Source: Ruminococcaceae bacterium HV4-5-B5C
Lineage (GTDB): Bacteria; Bacillota; Clostridia; Oscillospirales; Acutalibacteraceae
Direction: 5' to 3'
DNA: 64,000 bases
NCBI GenBank assembly: GCA_900184925.1
Contig: FXYJ02000008.1
Location: 44,761 to 108,760, forward strand
A model generated the notes under the pieces. It was given only the letters and a program-made list of their open reading frames with translations. It searched no databases and was not told the origin of the DNA. The translations under genes and the position numbers were made by a program. This document shows, one piece after another, positions 9,108-17,404 of this stretch (the first letter of the stretch is position 1; every line of letters begins with the position of its first letter).

Positions 9108-9928
9108 GAATTAAACTGATTGCCTTTGATCTGGACGGAACCGTGCTCCGGACCGACAAGTCCGTGTCGCGCCGGACGGTGGAAGCTTTGAGCCGTGCGG
9201 CGGCTCAGGGGTGCGTTGTGCTTCCTGCGAGCGGCCGTGTAGCGTCCAATATTCCGGAAGAGGTGCTTTCCTTTCACGGCGTCCGCTTTCTGCTGACTTC
9301 CAACGGTGCTTCGGTCATTGACCGGGAAACGGAAACAACCGTTTACACCAACCTGATGACGGAGGAAGAAACCGGCATCCTTCTCCGGCGCCTGTATGAA
9401 GAGAGGTGCTTTGTGGAGGCGTACCATGGCGGGAAAGCTTATTCCGATCGCCTTGCACTGCCGCGGCTGCACGCTCTTCATCCTTCGGAAGATCTTCTTG
9501 CCTTTTTGAAACGCTCACAGATTTTTGTGGACGACCTTCCCCAATATGCTGCGGAACATAGTTTTCGACTTGAGAAAGTGAATGTTCCGATGCTTCCTTC
9601 TTTGCTTGCGGCCCGATTGAACCGTGAGTTCGAGGCGGGAGGAATGTTTAGCACCTGCTCTTCCTTCCCGGGAAATATTGAGGTTAACCGGGCAGGCTGC
9701 AGCAAAGGGGTGGCACTCGAACACCTTTGCGCACGGCTTGGAATTGCCAGAGATGAAGTTATGGCACTCGGGGATAGCGGAAACGACCTTGCCATGCTGC
9801 GCTTTGCGGGCCTTGGAGTGGCCGTCAAAAACGCCACCCCCGAAATTCTTGCGTCTGCCGATTTTGTTACGGCGGCGAACGATGAGGACGGGGCCGCGCT
9901 TGCGGTTGAAAGATTTGTACTTGCCTGA
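9104..9928 (+). CDS. Cof-type HAD-superfamily phosphatase
   Basis: This 274-residue HAD hydrolase of the Cof/YidA type has catalytic motif DLDGTVL at residues 8-14, the motif II serine/threonine in LLTSNGA, and motif IV GDSGNDLAML near residue 222. It dephosphorylates small phosphorylated metabolites such as sugar phosphates or nucleotides; the substrate is not predictable. It is coupled to the flavodoxin gene by an ATGA overlap and ends in a terminator whose stem includes its stop codon. Confidence 0.9.
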   Translation: MRIKLIAFDLDGTVLRTDKSVSRRTVEALSRAAAQGCVVLPASGRVASNIPEEVLSFHGVRFLLTSNGASVIDRETETTVYTNLMTEEETGILLRRLYEERCFVEAYHGGKAYSDRLALPRLHALHPSEDLLAFLKRSQIFVDDLPQYAAEHSFRLEKVNVPMLPSLLAARLNREFEAGGMFSTCSSFPGNIEVNRAGCSKGVALEHLCARLGIARDEVMALGDSGNDLAMLRFAGLGVAVKNATPEILASADFVTAANDEDGAALAVERFVLA

Positions 9929-9954
9929 CCGGAACTGTTTCCGGCAGGCTTTTT
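9923..9954 (+). terminator. Intrinsic terminator overlapping the HAD stop codon
   Basis: The stem GCCTG-A-CCGGAA pairs with TTCCGG-CAGGC, is closed by a short loop and is followed by TTTTTC. The TGA stop lies inside the left arm. Confidence 0.78.
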
Positions 9955-9978
9955 CTATACGATAAAGGAGGAAACCGG

Positions 9979-11682
9979 ATGGATCGGGAGGAAAAGAAAC
10001 GGCTGATCCGCTGTGCCGCGGGGGAAGTCGAACCGGATTACGTTCTTAAGAATGTTAAAATTGCTGACGTGTTTACAGGGACGCTCTTTGATGGAGATGT
10101 CGCCGTCCTCGGTGGAAGGATTGCGGGTGTCGGCAGTTATTCGGCAGCGAGGGAAACAGACTGGAGCGGAAAAATCATCGCTCCGGGCTTTATCGACGCG
10201 CACATGCATCTGGAATCTGCCATGACGTCGCCTTCCATGCTTGCGCCGGTCTTGCTTGGCAGAGGGACCACAGCGGTGATCGCCGACCCTCATGAGGTCG
10301 CCAATGTCTGCGGACTGGAAGGCGTGCGCTGGCTGATGCGCGACAGTGAAAAAACACCGCTTGATGTTTTCTTTGCGCTGCCGTCCTGTGTGCCTCTGAA
10401 CGAGAACGACCATAACGGTGCGGTGTTCGGCGCGGAAGATATGAAAAAGCTGCGCTCCGTCAAGTGGGTTTCGGGCCTTGGGGAAGTTATGAATTCCGAG
10501 GCGGCTGTGTCCGGAGACGACGGGATGCTCGAAAAAATTGAGCTGATGAGCGGCGGCACGATAGACGGACATGCCCCCGGCGTATCCGGGAAGATGCTTC
10601 AGGCGTACCGGGCAGCGGGCGTTCAGACGGACCATGAATGCTCGTGCTGGGAAGAAGCGCTTGAAAGGCTTCGAGCCGGATTTATTGTCCAGATCCGGGA
10701 GGGATCGGCTGCAAAAAATCTGGAAGACATCATCCGCGGTGCTCTCCGCGCCGGTGTTTCGTTCGATCGTTTTGTGTTCTGCACCGACGACGTCCACATT
10801 GATGATGCGGCGGAAAACGGTCATATCGACCGGAATATCCGCATGGCTGTGGAACTCGGCGTTCAACCGGTTACCGCAATCCGAATGGCGACGCTCAATG
10901 CCGCGCGTGCTTACGGGCTGCGTGGCCGGGGTGCGGTGGCGCCCGGATATCTTGCCGACCTTGTCGTACTGGACGACCTCAAATCGTTTGCCGTTCGCGA
11001 GGTTTATAAAAACGGTGTACCGATCTCGGAGCTTTCCATGCCGACCGGGCGTACGCGTGCAGGCCGGCGGTTGACGCACAGTGTCAATATTCCGCAGCTG
11101 CCCCGGGACTGTTTCTCGCTGAAAGTGTCTTCGCATTTCCCGGTGATCGGCATTCTTCCCGGCCAGATCACAACGGAGCGGCTGACGCTTCCGCTTCCGA
11201 TGAAAAACGGCTTCTTTGTTCCCGGCGGCGATCTCCTGAAGATCGCCGTTGTTCAGCGCCACGACGGTTCCGGCAGAACAGGAGTAGGAGTTGTAAAAGG
11301 CTTTGGACTGAAAAACGGGGCTGCGGCTTCTACGGTTGGACACGACGCGCATAACCTTATCGTTATCGGTGACAACGACGCCGATATGCTTGCCGCCGTC
11401 GAAACGCTGAAAGCGTGCGGCGGGGGATATACGCTGGTTCGCAACGGCAGACCGGTGAAAACGGTGCGTCTTGAAATCGCCGGACTGTTTACGGATGACA
11501 GGACCGTCAATCTGCCGGAAGAATTGAAGGAAATGTCTGCGCTTGCCCATCAAATGGGCGTGCCGGAGAATCTTGACGTGTTCCAGAACCTTTCGTTCCT
11601 GTCTCTGCCGGTGATTCCAGCTTTGAGAATTACCGACAGCGGAGTTTATGACGTCGAGACGCGGAATTTTGTGGAACCTTAA
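9979..11682 (+). CDS. ade: Adenine deaminase
   Basis: This 567-residue amidohydrolase converts adenine to hypoxanthine and ammonia in purine salvage. It has the metal-binding HMHLESAM motif near residue 75, DPHEVANV near 97, GHAPGVSG near 197 and the TDDVHIDD segment near 273, plus the C-terminal Ade-specific domain with VVQRH and HDAHN. The length is normal for the family. An AAAGGAGGA site precedes the ATG at 9979. It is a single gene between two terminators. Confidence 0.95.
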   Translation: MDREEKKRLIRCAAGEVEPDYVLKNVKIADVFTGTLFDGDVAVLGGRIAGVGSYSAARETDWSGKIIAPGFIDAHMHLESAMTSPSMLAPVLLGRGTTAVIADPHEVANVCGLEGVRWLMRDSEKTPLDVFFALPSCVPLNENDHNGAVFGAEDMKKLRSVKWVSGLGEVMNSEAAVSGDDGMLEKIELMSGGTIDGHAPGVSGKMLQAYRAAGVQTDHECSCWEEALERLRAGFIVQIREGSAAKNLEDIIRGALRAGVSFDRFVFCTDDVHIDDAAENGHIDRNIRMAVELGVQPVTAIRMATLNAARAYGLRGRGAVAPGYLADLVVLDDLKSFAVREVYKNGVPISELSMPTGRTRAGRRLTHSVNIPQLPRDCFSLKVSSHFPVIGILPGQITTERLTLPLPMKNGFFVPGGDLLKIAVVQRHDGSGRTGVGVVKGFGLKNGAAASTVGHDAHNLIVIGDNDADMLAAVETLKACGGGYTLVRNGRPVKTVRLEIAGLFTDDRTVNLPEELKEMSALAHQMGVPENLDVFQNLSFLSLPVIPALRITDSGVYDVETRNFVEP

Positions 11683-11700
11683 GTGAACGGAAAAAAGCGG

Positions 11701-11742
11701 GAGCAGGCCGGAGGGAACGAAATCCCTCCGGCCTGCTCTTTA
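11701..11742 (+). terminator. Intrinsic terminator of ade
   Basis: A perfect 16-bp stem (11701-11716 and 11723-11738) has a six-base loop and is followed by TTTA. Confidence 0.8.
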
Positions 11743-11768
11743 CCCGAAGTAAACGCATGGGGCGGCAC

Positions 11769-12245
11769 CTATGGCGCTTTTTTATTATATTTGAAAAGCT
11801 GATAACGCCCCCAGATATCGGGGTTGCAGTTCAGAAACTCAACGTAATTTTTAATGGCGACAATGGTTTCGTCGCTCAGCACATGCTCTATTTTTTCGGT
11901 TTCCTCCAGTGCTTTTTCCGGGTCTACGTCGATGGTTTTCATAAAGGCCTCAATGATCATATGCCGGTTCAGCAGTTTTAACCCCAGTTTGCCCCCTTTC
12001 TCCGTTAAAAGCACAACTCCGTATTTCTCATATTTTACAAGCTGTAAGTTCGCAAGATGCTGCACCATTTTTGTCGCGGAAGGAGGTTGAACATTCAATG
12101 CCTGAGACAATGCGCTGATTCTGGTAAAGCCCGTTCCGGAGGATAAGCGATAGATCATTTCAAGGTAGTCTTCCATGGATGCTGTCAAAAAATTGTCGTC
12201 TTTTTTCATATATTCGCGAAACGTGTGAAAATTCTTATTGTCCAT
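11769..12245 (-). CDS. mntR: DtxR/MntR-family manganese-responsive regulator
   Basis: This 158-residue regulator has an N-terminal winged helix (FTRISALSQALNVQPPSATKMVQHL) and a short dimerisation domain, and it lacks the SH3-like C-terminal domain of iron-type DtxR. Residues expected to bind metal are visible: the Asp and Glu of SMEDYLE, the His of LNRHMIIE and the EKIEH cluster. It is divergent from the Nramp transporter gene, which supports a role as a Mn(II)-sensing repressor of that gene. A palindrome in the shared intergenic region is the candidate operator. Confidence 0.9.
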   Translation of the reverse strand: MDNKNFHTFREYMKKDDNFLTASMEDYLEMIYRLSSGTGFTRISALSQALNVQPPSATKMVQHLANLQLVKYEKYGVVLLTEKGGKLGLKLLNRHMIIEAFMKTIDVDPEKALEETEKIEHVLSDETIVAIKNYVEFLNCNPDIWGRYQLFKYNKKAP

Positions 12246-12331
12246 CTTCTCACCTGCTTCATTCCATAACAGGGTTCCACTCTGCTGACATTCATTCTAT
12301 GATGGAACACATTTAAAATAGTATCATAATT

Positions 12332-12364
12332 TATAATATTGCAAGTTTGTTAGCTCCGACAAAC
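12332..12364 (+). promoter_or_regulatory. mntH promoter -10 and candidate MntR operator
   Basis: A TATAAT box (12332-12337) is followed at 12345-12364 by a 20-bp palindrome, GTTTGT, eight bases, ACAAAC. The palindrome would cover the transcription start. A repressor bound there would block the transporter promoter. Assignment to MntR is inferred from position and symmetry. Confidence 0.5.
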
Positions 12365-12393
12365 AAATTTTTACACGAAGGTGACAAGATATC

Positions 12394-13698
12394 ATGCAGA
12401 GTGAAGATGGTGTGCTTCAAACCGGCGTGGGCCGGTTTGCCGATACCCCCGCCCGCTATCGACCGGCGTTGAAATATCCCAGAAACAAGGCAGGGCAGCT
12501 TGCTAAATTTTTAGGTCCCGCGTTTGTTGTAAGCGTGGCCTATATTGATCCCGGAAATTTTGCAACCAACATAAGCGGCGGCTCAAAATTCAACTATACG
12601 CTTCTCTGGGTCATTCTGGTCAGCAACTTGATGGCTATTTTTTTGCAGACGATGTCGGCAAAACTCGGAATTGCAACCGGCCGCAATCTGCCTGAAATGT
12701 GTGCGAAGGTTTTCCCGAAATCGGCCAACTGGGTGTTTTGGATTGTAGCGGAAATCGGAGCGATGGCGACGGATCTCGCGGAGTTTCTGGGAGGTACGTT
12801 AGGGCTCAATCTTCTGTTCCACATCCCCATGATTTATGCGGGTTTATTAACGGGCCTGCTGACTTATCTTATTTGCTACATGGAGAAATACGGTCAGAAG
12901 CCAATTGAAATTATTATAACTGCTCTGGTTGCGGTGATCAGCGTTGCTTATATCCTCGAAATCTTCCTTGCCAAGCCGGATTGGGCCCAGGTCGGGATCC
13001 ATACCGTTGTTCCGATGCTTCCCAGCGGGGGAGCCGTTACCATTGCGGTTGGAATGCTGGGTGCGACCGTTATGCCGCATGTGATCTATCTTCATTCTCA
13101 GCTTGTTCAGTGCAGGTGCACAGATAACTCACTGCAGGGAAAAAAGCACCATCTAAAAATGGAAAAAACGGATATTTTCGTTGCAATGAACATTGCGTTC
13201 TTTGTAAATGCCGCGATGCTGGTTGTCTCTGCCGCAGTATTTTACAAAAACGGCATGGTAGTGGAGACCATGCAGCAAGCGCATAAATCACTGGAACCGC
13301 TTTTGGGCTCCCTGTCCAGCGGTGCTTTCGGTATTGCCCTGCTTGCCTCAGGTCTGTCCTCATCGGCGGTGGGGACGATGGCTGGGCAGACTATTATGAA
13401 GGGCTTTGTGAATATCACCATTCCCATCAATCTGAGACGGCTGATCACCATGCTGCCCGCCCTGATTATTATCGCCGTCGGTATCAACCCGATGGATGCG
13501 CTCGTGCTCAGTCAGGTGGCGCTGAGCTTTATTTTGCCGATGCCGATTCTCCAGATGCTCTCAATCGCAAAGCGCAAAGAGTATATGGGCGAATTTGTCA
13601 ATGGAAAAAGAACACGCGTTTTTGGTGTTGTGATTGCAGGCGTCATTATTCTGTTAAACGCCGTGCTGCTGTACCTTACCTTCACTGGAAATGCCTGA
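12394..13698 (+). CDS. mntH: Nramp-family Mn2+/divalent metal transporter
   Basis: This 434-residue, eleven-segment membrane protein is a proton-coupled importer of Mn2+ and related ions. The two hallmark metal-site motifs are present: DPGN in the first helix (YIDPGNFATN) and MPH in the sixth (GATVMPHVIYLHS). A short hydrophilic N-terminus of about 40 residues precedes helix 1. The start has AAGGTGA eight bases upstream. It is transcribed divergently from mntR, and the operator-like palindrome in between indicates repression when manganese is plentiful. Confidence 0.94.
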   Translation: MQSEDGVLQTGVGRFADTPARYRPALKYPRNKAGQLAKFLGPAFVVSVAYIDPGNFATNISGGSKFNYTLLWVILVSNLMAIFLQTMSAKLGIATGRNLPEMCAKVFPKSANWVFWIVAEIGAMATDLAEFLGGTLGLNLLFHIPMIYAGLLTGLLTYLICYMEKYGQKPIEIIITALVAVISVAYILEIFLAKPDWAQVGIHTVVPMLPSGGAVTIAVGMLGATVMPHVIYLHSQLVQCRCTDNSLQGKKHHLKMEKTDIFVAMNIAFFVNAAMLVVSAAVFYKNGMVVETMQQAHKSLEPLLGSLSSGAFGIALLASGLSSSAVGTMAGQTIMKGFVNITIPINLRRLITMLPALIIIAVGINPMDALVLSQVALSFILPMPILQMLSIAKRKEYMGEFVNGKRTRVFGVVIAGVIILLNAVLLYLTFTGNA

Positions 13699-13723
13699 GG
13701 CTTTGAAGAAGACAAAAAAAGAA

Positions 13724-13775
13724 GCTGCCCCGAAGCTTTCAGAGTCTTTGCTCTGTGTGCTTCGGGGCGGCTTTT
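13724..13775. terminator. Bidirectional terminator between mntH and mrp
   Basis: A 13-bp stem (13724-13736 with 13759-13771, one mismatch-free GC core) is followed by TTTT on the plus strand. On the other side it is flanked by an A7 run, which gives a T-run for the minus-strand mrp gene. Confidence 0.78.
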
Positions 13776-13804
13776 CAATATGCTGGTCTTTACTGTGTGC
13801 ACGA

Positions 13805-14653
13805 TTATTTGCTTTTGACCGGAAGAGCTGCGACGGCATCCGCTGCGGGATTCATCCAGGGGGCTTCCACGTCTTCCGCACAGCCGGCGTCGCATTTCTG
13901 CGCAACTTTGGGGTCGAGTGGGATGCGGCCTAGAATTTTCAGACCGTATTTTTCAGCCGTCTCTTCGAGATGGCTTTCTCCGAAGACTTTGATCTCCCTG
14001 CCGCAGTCGGGGCATTTTACATAGCTCATGTTTTCCACGATTCCGAGAATCGGGATGTTCATCATCTTCGCCATGTTGACGGCTTTCGCCACGATCATCG
14101 AAACCAGTTCCTGTGGGGAAGTGACGATTACAATGCCATCCACCGGAATAGACTGGAAAACCGTCAGCGGCACGTCGCCCGTCCCCGGAGGCATATCGAC
14201 GAAGAGGTAATCCACATCGTCCCAGATTACGTCGGTCCAGAACTGCTTGACTATGTTGGCAACGATCGGTCCGCGCCAGACTACCGGGGTGTTTTCATCA
14301 TCGAGCAGCAGATTGACAGAGATAACGTCAACGCCGCCCTTTGATTTGGCAGGTTGGATTCCTTTGTCGTTGCCCTGCACTTTTCCGTGCAGACCAAACA
14401 CCTTCGGAATGGACGGACCGGTGATATCCGCGTCCAGAATTCCGGTGTGAAAGCCGCGTCGGTTCATTGTTGAGGCAAGCATTGAAGTCACAAGGCTTTT
14501 ACCGACACCTCCCTTGCCGCTTACAACGCCGATAACGTGCCTGATTTTGCTGAGCGGATTGGGCTTTTCCAAAAAATCCGCGGGGTTGTTCTTTCGGGAA
14601 GAACAGTTTTCCCCGCAGGAAGAACAATCATGGGTACAGTTTGTCTCACTCAT
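13805..14653 (-). CDS. Mrp/NBP35-family iron-sulfur cluster carrier ATPase
   Basis: This is a 282-residue P-loop ATPase of the Mrp/ApbC class that carries Fe-S clusters to apoproteins. It has an N-terminal cysteine cluster (CTHDCSSCGENC), the deviant Walker A GKGGVGKS, MPPGTGD and a C-terminal CPDCG motif. I place the start at 14653 (MSETNC), because AGGAGA lies six bases before it; an ATG five codons earlier lacks such a site. It heads a minus-strand group with gpsA and MYG1, but gaps suggest separate control. Confidence 0.9.
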   Translation of the reverse strand: MSETNCTHDCSSCGENCSSRKNNPADFLEKPNPLSKIRHVIGVVSGKGGVGKSLVTSMLASTMNRRGFHTGILDADITGPSIPKVFGLHGKVQGNDKGIQPAKSKGGVDVISVNLLLDDENTPVVWRGPIVANIVKQFWTDVIWDDVDYLFVDMPPGTGDVPLTVFQSIPVDGIVIVTSPQELVSMIVAKAVNMAKMMNIPILGIVENMSYVKCPDCGREIKVFGESHLEETAEKYGLKILGRIPLDPKVAQKCDAGCAEDVEAPWMNPAADAVAALPVKSK

Positions 14654-14749
14654 TGGGATTCTCCTCATTCTGCTTTGTTTGCGCTTGATACCTGTTTATT
14701 GTAGCGTTCGATTCCTTGCTTGTCAACGGAGCGATTCCTTTTCTGCGGG

Positions 14750-15706
14750 TCAGAACTCCGTCTTGAGGCTCCGCAGAAAAAGATCGGAGAGAACTTGTCC
14801 CGCATCTTTTCCAACATTTACGACTTCGTTGATCGCATAGGTAATCGGCAGCTCCACCTGATAGTCCTCGCTCAGTTTCAGCAGGGCTGTTGTTGTCGCC
14901 ACACCCTCTGCGAGTTCGCCGTAGGGCTCACCGCGCACAAACAGTTCCCCAAATTTCCTGTTGTGACTGTAAGGGGAAAAAACGGTCGCTTCATAATCCC
15001 CAAGGTGCGCGAGACCGTAGGCGGAAATTTCGCTGCCGCCCATTGCTTTGATGAGCCTTGCAATTTCCCGGGTGCCGCGGGACATCAGTGCGCCTTTCAG
15101 CGCGGTTTTTCCAAGGCCGTCGAGCATTCCGGCCGCGATGCCGATCACATTTTTAGAGGCCGCCCCGATTTCATTGCCGAGCAGGTCGTGGCCGTAATAA
15201 AAGCGGATCAGATTGGTGGAAAACGCATCCACCAGCTCTGTCTTGAGATCCGTGCTTTTGCTGTCGATTACCATGCAGTTCGGAATTCCACGGGTGAAAT
15301 CCTGTACGTGCCCGGGGCCTACCCAGACAGCGACGGGCGTTTCCGGCGCATACTCTTCAAATATCTGCGTTAACCGCTTTCCGGTACCTGCTTCAAGTCC
15401 CTTCATGCAGAGCACCACACTTTTCCCCGCGAGCTTTTCATGCGGAAGCTGTTGCATCAGGCTGCGAAACCCCTGTGCTCCGATCGAGATAATCAGGATT
15501 TCAGCTGTATCCACAGCCTTTCCCAGGTCGGATGTAAGAGCTACGCTGCGTTCCAGCGTCACAAGGCTGTTTGTGCGTGTTTCGCGAAGCTGGGAGAATT
15601 TCTGTGAACTTTCACGTCCGTAAAGCGTAACTTCATGTCCGGCTCGCGTTAGGTACCATGCGAGAAAGGTGCCCCACCGGCCACAGCCGATTACACTGAT
15701 TCGCAA
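14750..15706 (-). CDS. gpsA: NAD(P)H-dependent glycerol-3-phosphate dehydrogenase
   Basis: This 318-residue enzyme reduces dihydroxyacetone phosphate to sn-glycerol 3-phosphate for phospholipid synthesis. It has the Rossmann motif GCGRWGT at the N-terminus and the catalytic KNVIGIAAGMLDGLG segment. The start is TTG at 15706, behind AAAGGGG. The first codons overlap the end of the MYG1-family gene by 16 bases, so the two are translated from one mRNA. A Cys replaces the usual Ala in the glycine-rich motif, which is unlikely to matter. Confidence 0.92.
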   Translation of the reverse strand: MRISVIGCGRWGTFLAWYLTRAGHEVTLYGRESSQKFSQLRETRTNSLVTLERSVALTSDLGKAVDTAEILIISIGAQGFRSLMQQLPHEKLAGKSVVLCMKGLEAGTGKRLTQIFEEYAPETPVAVWVGPGHVQDFTRGIPNCMVIDSKSTDLKTELVDAFSTNLIRFYYGHDLLGNEIGAASKNVIGIAAGMLDGLGKTALKGALMSRGTREIARLIKAMGGSEISAYGLAHLGDYEATVFSPYSHNRKFGELFVRGEPYGELAEGVATTTALLKLSEDYQVELPITYAINEVVNVGKDAGQVLSDLFLRSLKTEF

Positions 15707-16581
15707 ATCGACGATCCCCTTTCCTGTTTTCCTGATATGCTTTGCCCGGCAAGACGGCAGGCTTCCCTTGCGCCCTCCAATGTTTCCGCCGCAATCAAGA
15801 ATCTTCCTTTGTGGCAGAAACGAAGCGCTTTCAGTCCGGATGCCGTCTGAAGCTCTTCATTTTCCTTGCCTGCCCATTCCTGGGGGAACGGACATTTAAC
15901 GTCTTCTCCGTCTGGGGATTTTGGTACGGCTTGCGCGTTGTACCCGCCCCGCTGAGATGGATATATGACGAATTCGGCGCTTGAGGGAATGAGAGCCGAT
16001 TTCCAGGGCGCAAATCTCGTCAGAGTTACAATGCTGTTCTCGGCGGCGGATGCAAGAGCTTCCGCAACGAAAGCTTTTGCACGCTGTTGCCCGAAAACCG
16101 ATTCAAACTTCTTGTGAAGGATCACGCCTGCAAAGGAGACTGCTTCCGTAAAGCAGGTATCCGCGTCAGCGCCGGAGTCCCATGACGGGTTAAAGGCGCT
16201 GATAATCCCCGCAAGCTGGTTGCCGCAGCCGGTGTTGTCATCTTCGTCAAGTGGCTGTATGAATTTTTCATCAAAGATAGCCGCCTCTTTTGCAGCGTCT
16301 TCCGGACCGCAGTCCTTCAGGAAGATGCTTTGCCCGAATTCGCGCCAGAGCAGCCCAAAGGCTGCGTAGGGAATTCCGTTTTCGCGTATTTCAGCATCTT
16401 TCTGATGATGGTCGAAACGTCCGCGTCCAATGTCAAAAACGAGACCGTCGAAATTCTCCGGAACGGAAGAAACACGGCGTATCGTGATTCCGGGGCGGAC
16501 AATGGACAGCAGTGAGGCGGCAAATACGTCGTCGGCGTGAAATTTGCCGTTGTGCGTAAGTGCAACATCCGATAATTCCAT
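15691..16581 (-). CDS. MYG1 (UPF0160) family putative metal-dependent hydrolase
   Basis: This 296-residue protein opens with THNGKFHADDVFAASLL and has FDIGRGRFDHHQ near residue 70. These are the conserved His/Asp motifs of the MYG1 family, a DHH-like phosphoesterase/exonuclease fold. Eukaryotic members have been linked to RNA processing; the bacterial role is not established. The start at 16581 is preferred over an ATG eight codons upstream, because AAAGGGG precedes it at normal distance. It overlaps gpsA by 16 bases. Confidence 0.85.
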   Translation of the reverse strand: MELSDVALTHNGKFHADDVFAASLLSIVRPGITIRRVSSVPENFDGLVFDIGRGRFDHHQKDAEIRENGIPYAAFGLLWREFGQSIFLKDCGPEDAAKEAAIFDEKFIQPLDEDDNTGCGNQLAGIISAFNPSWDSGADADTCFTEAVSFAGVILHKKFESVFGQQRAKAFVAEALASAAENSIVTLTRFAPWKSALIPSSAEFVIYPSQRGGYNAQAVPKSPDGEDVKCPFPQEWAGKENEELQTASGLKALRFCHKGRFLIAAETLEGAREACRLAGQSISGKQERGSSICESV

Positions 16582-16737
16582 TTTTGCTTCCCCTTTACTT
16601 TCCACGCCGCACCGTCGCCAAAACGGCGGACAGGGAAAGAATTATAGTCTCACCTGTCAATAATAGCACAATCCAACTCACAAGAAAAGTCCGCCGCAGG
16701 ATTGGAATTTTAAAACATCGTTTAAGGAGGAATGCGA

Positions 16738-16875
16738 ATGGAAGAGAGGTTCGTTTGCGTCGGCCCACTGTGCTCATACTTCAAAGTTTTCGCCAAAACC
16801 AGCAGAAAAGCCTTGACTTCCCCAACATCATGTGTTATTATAGAAAAGCGCTCCGCTGAGAACACAAAAAATTAG
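16738..16875 (+). CDS. Possible small protein, 45 residues
   Basis: An ATG at 16738 lies eight bases after a perfect AAGGAGG ribosome site and opens a 45-codon frame with several Lys/Arg and three Cys residues. I do not recognise the product. The frame runs across the tRNA promoter (16813-16841) and ends just before the tRNA, which argues for caution. It may be a real small gene or a chance frame after a leader. Confidence 0.25.
   Translation: MEERFVCVGPLCSYFKVFAKTSRKALTSPTSCVIIEKRSAENTKN
16813..16841 (+). promoter_or_regulatory. Promoter of the initiator tRNA gene
   Basis: TTGACT and TATTAT are separated by 17 bases, ending 48 bases before the tRNA. Confidence 0.75.
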
Positions 16876-16889
16876 GAGCTGCAAGATAT

Positions 16890-16968
<79 letters not shown>

Positions 16969-16969
<1 letters not shown>

Positions 16970-17003
16970 AAAGCCCTGTAATTACAATGATTACAGGGCT
17001 TTT
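16969..17003 (+). terminator. Intrinsic terminator of tRNA-fMet
   Basis: A 14-bp perfect stem (16969-16982 and 16990-17003, AAAAGCCCTGTAAT) ends in TTTT followed by CTTTT. Confidence 0.85.
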
Positions 17004-17060
17004 CTTTTGTCAGGAACGCTCTGCAGCTAATAGGCGCTTCTAACACTTTTCTAACACAAC

Positions 17061-17192
17061 TTATGTCAAAGCATTAGAAAGGCTCTGTATCATATTTCGC
17101 TTGTTTTTGGGGTCAACGTGGCTGTACAAGTTTGCAGTGGTCTGATAATCGCCTTGCAGAGGACTTCGTCGTTTATCGCTGTTGTTGCGGTC
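17061..17192 (-). pseudogene. C-terminal remnant of a tyrosine recombinase (integrase)
   Basis: On the minus strand one frame encodes GDYQTTANLYSHVD followed by PKNKRNMIQSLSNALT and a stop at 17061-17063. The TTANxYSHVD pattern is the usual sequence around the catalytic tyrosine near the end of phage-type integrases, and the charged tail also fits. A stop codon precedes it at about 17193, so only the last ~43 codons survive. It lies next to a tRNA, as integrases of tRNA-targeted elements do. Homology is judged by eye only. Confidence 0.5.
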
Positions 17193-17339
17193 TCTTTACG
17201 ATTAATCCAAACCAGTTCACTGAAAAGACAAAGTTCGGATAACCGTGCTTTGGTGGAGCATAGCTGGATCCACTGACCTCCACACTGCCAGCCGTCATGG
17301 AAGATTTTGTTAATGCTCCCAAATACTGTTGGAATATTC

Positions 17340-17368
17340 TTGACAATATTCACTGTCGGGGGTAAGAT
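17340..17368 (+). promoter_or_regulatory. Promoter of the slipin gene
   Basis: A perfect -35 TTGACA is followed after 17 bases by TAAGAT, 36 bases before the slipin start. Confidence 0.72.
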
Positions 17369-17404
17369 GTATAAATCTTGTATAGAAATGTAGGAGGTAT
17401 AAAA

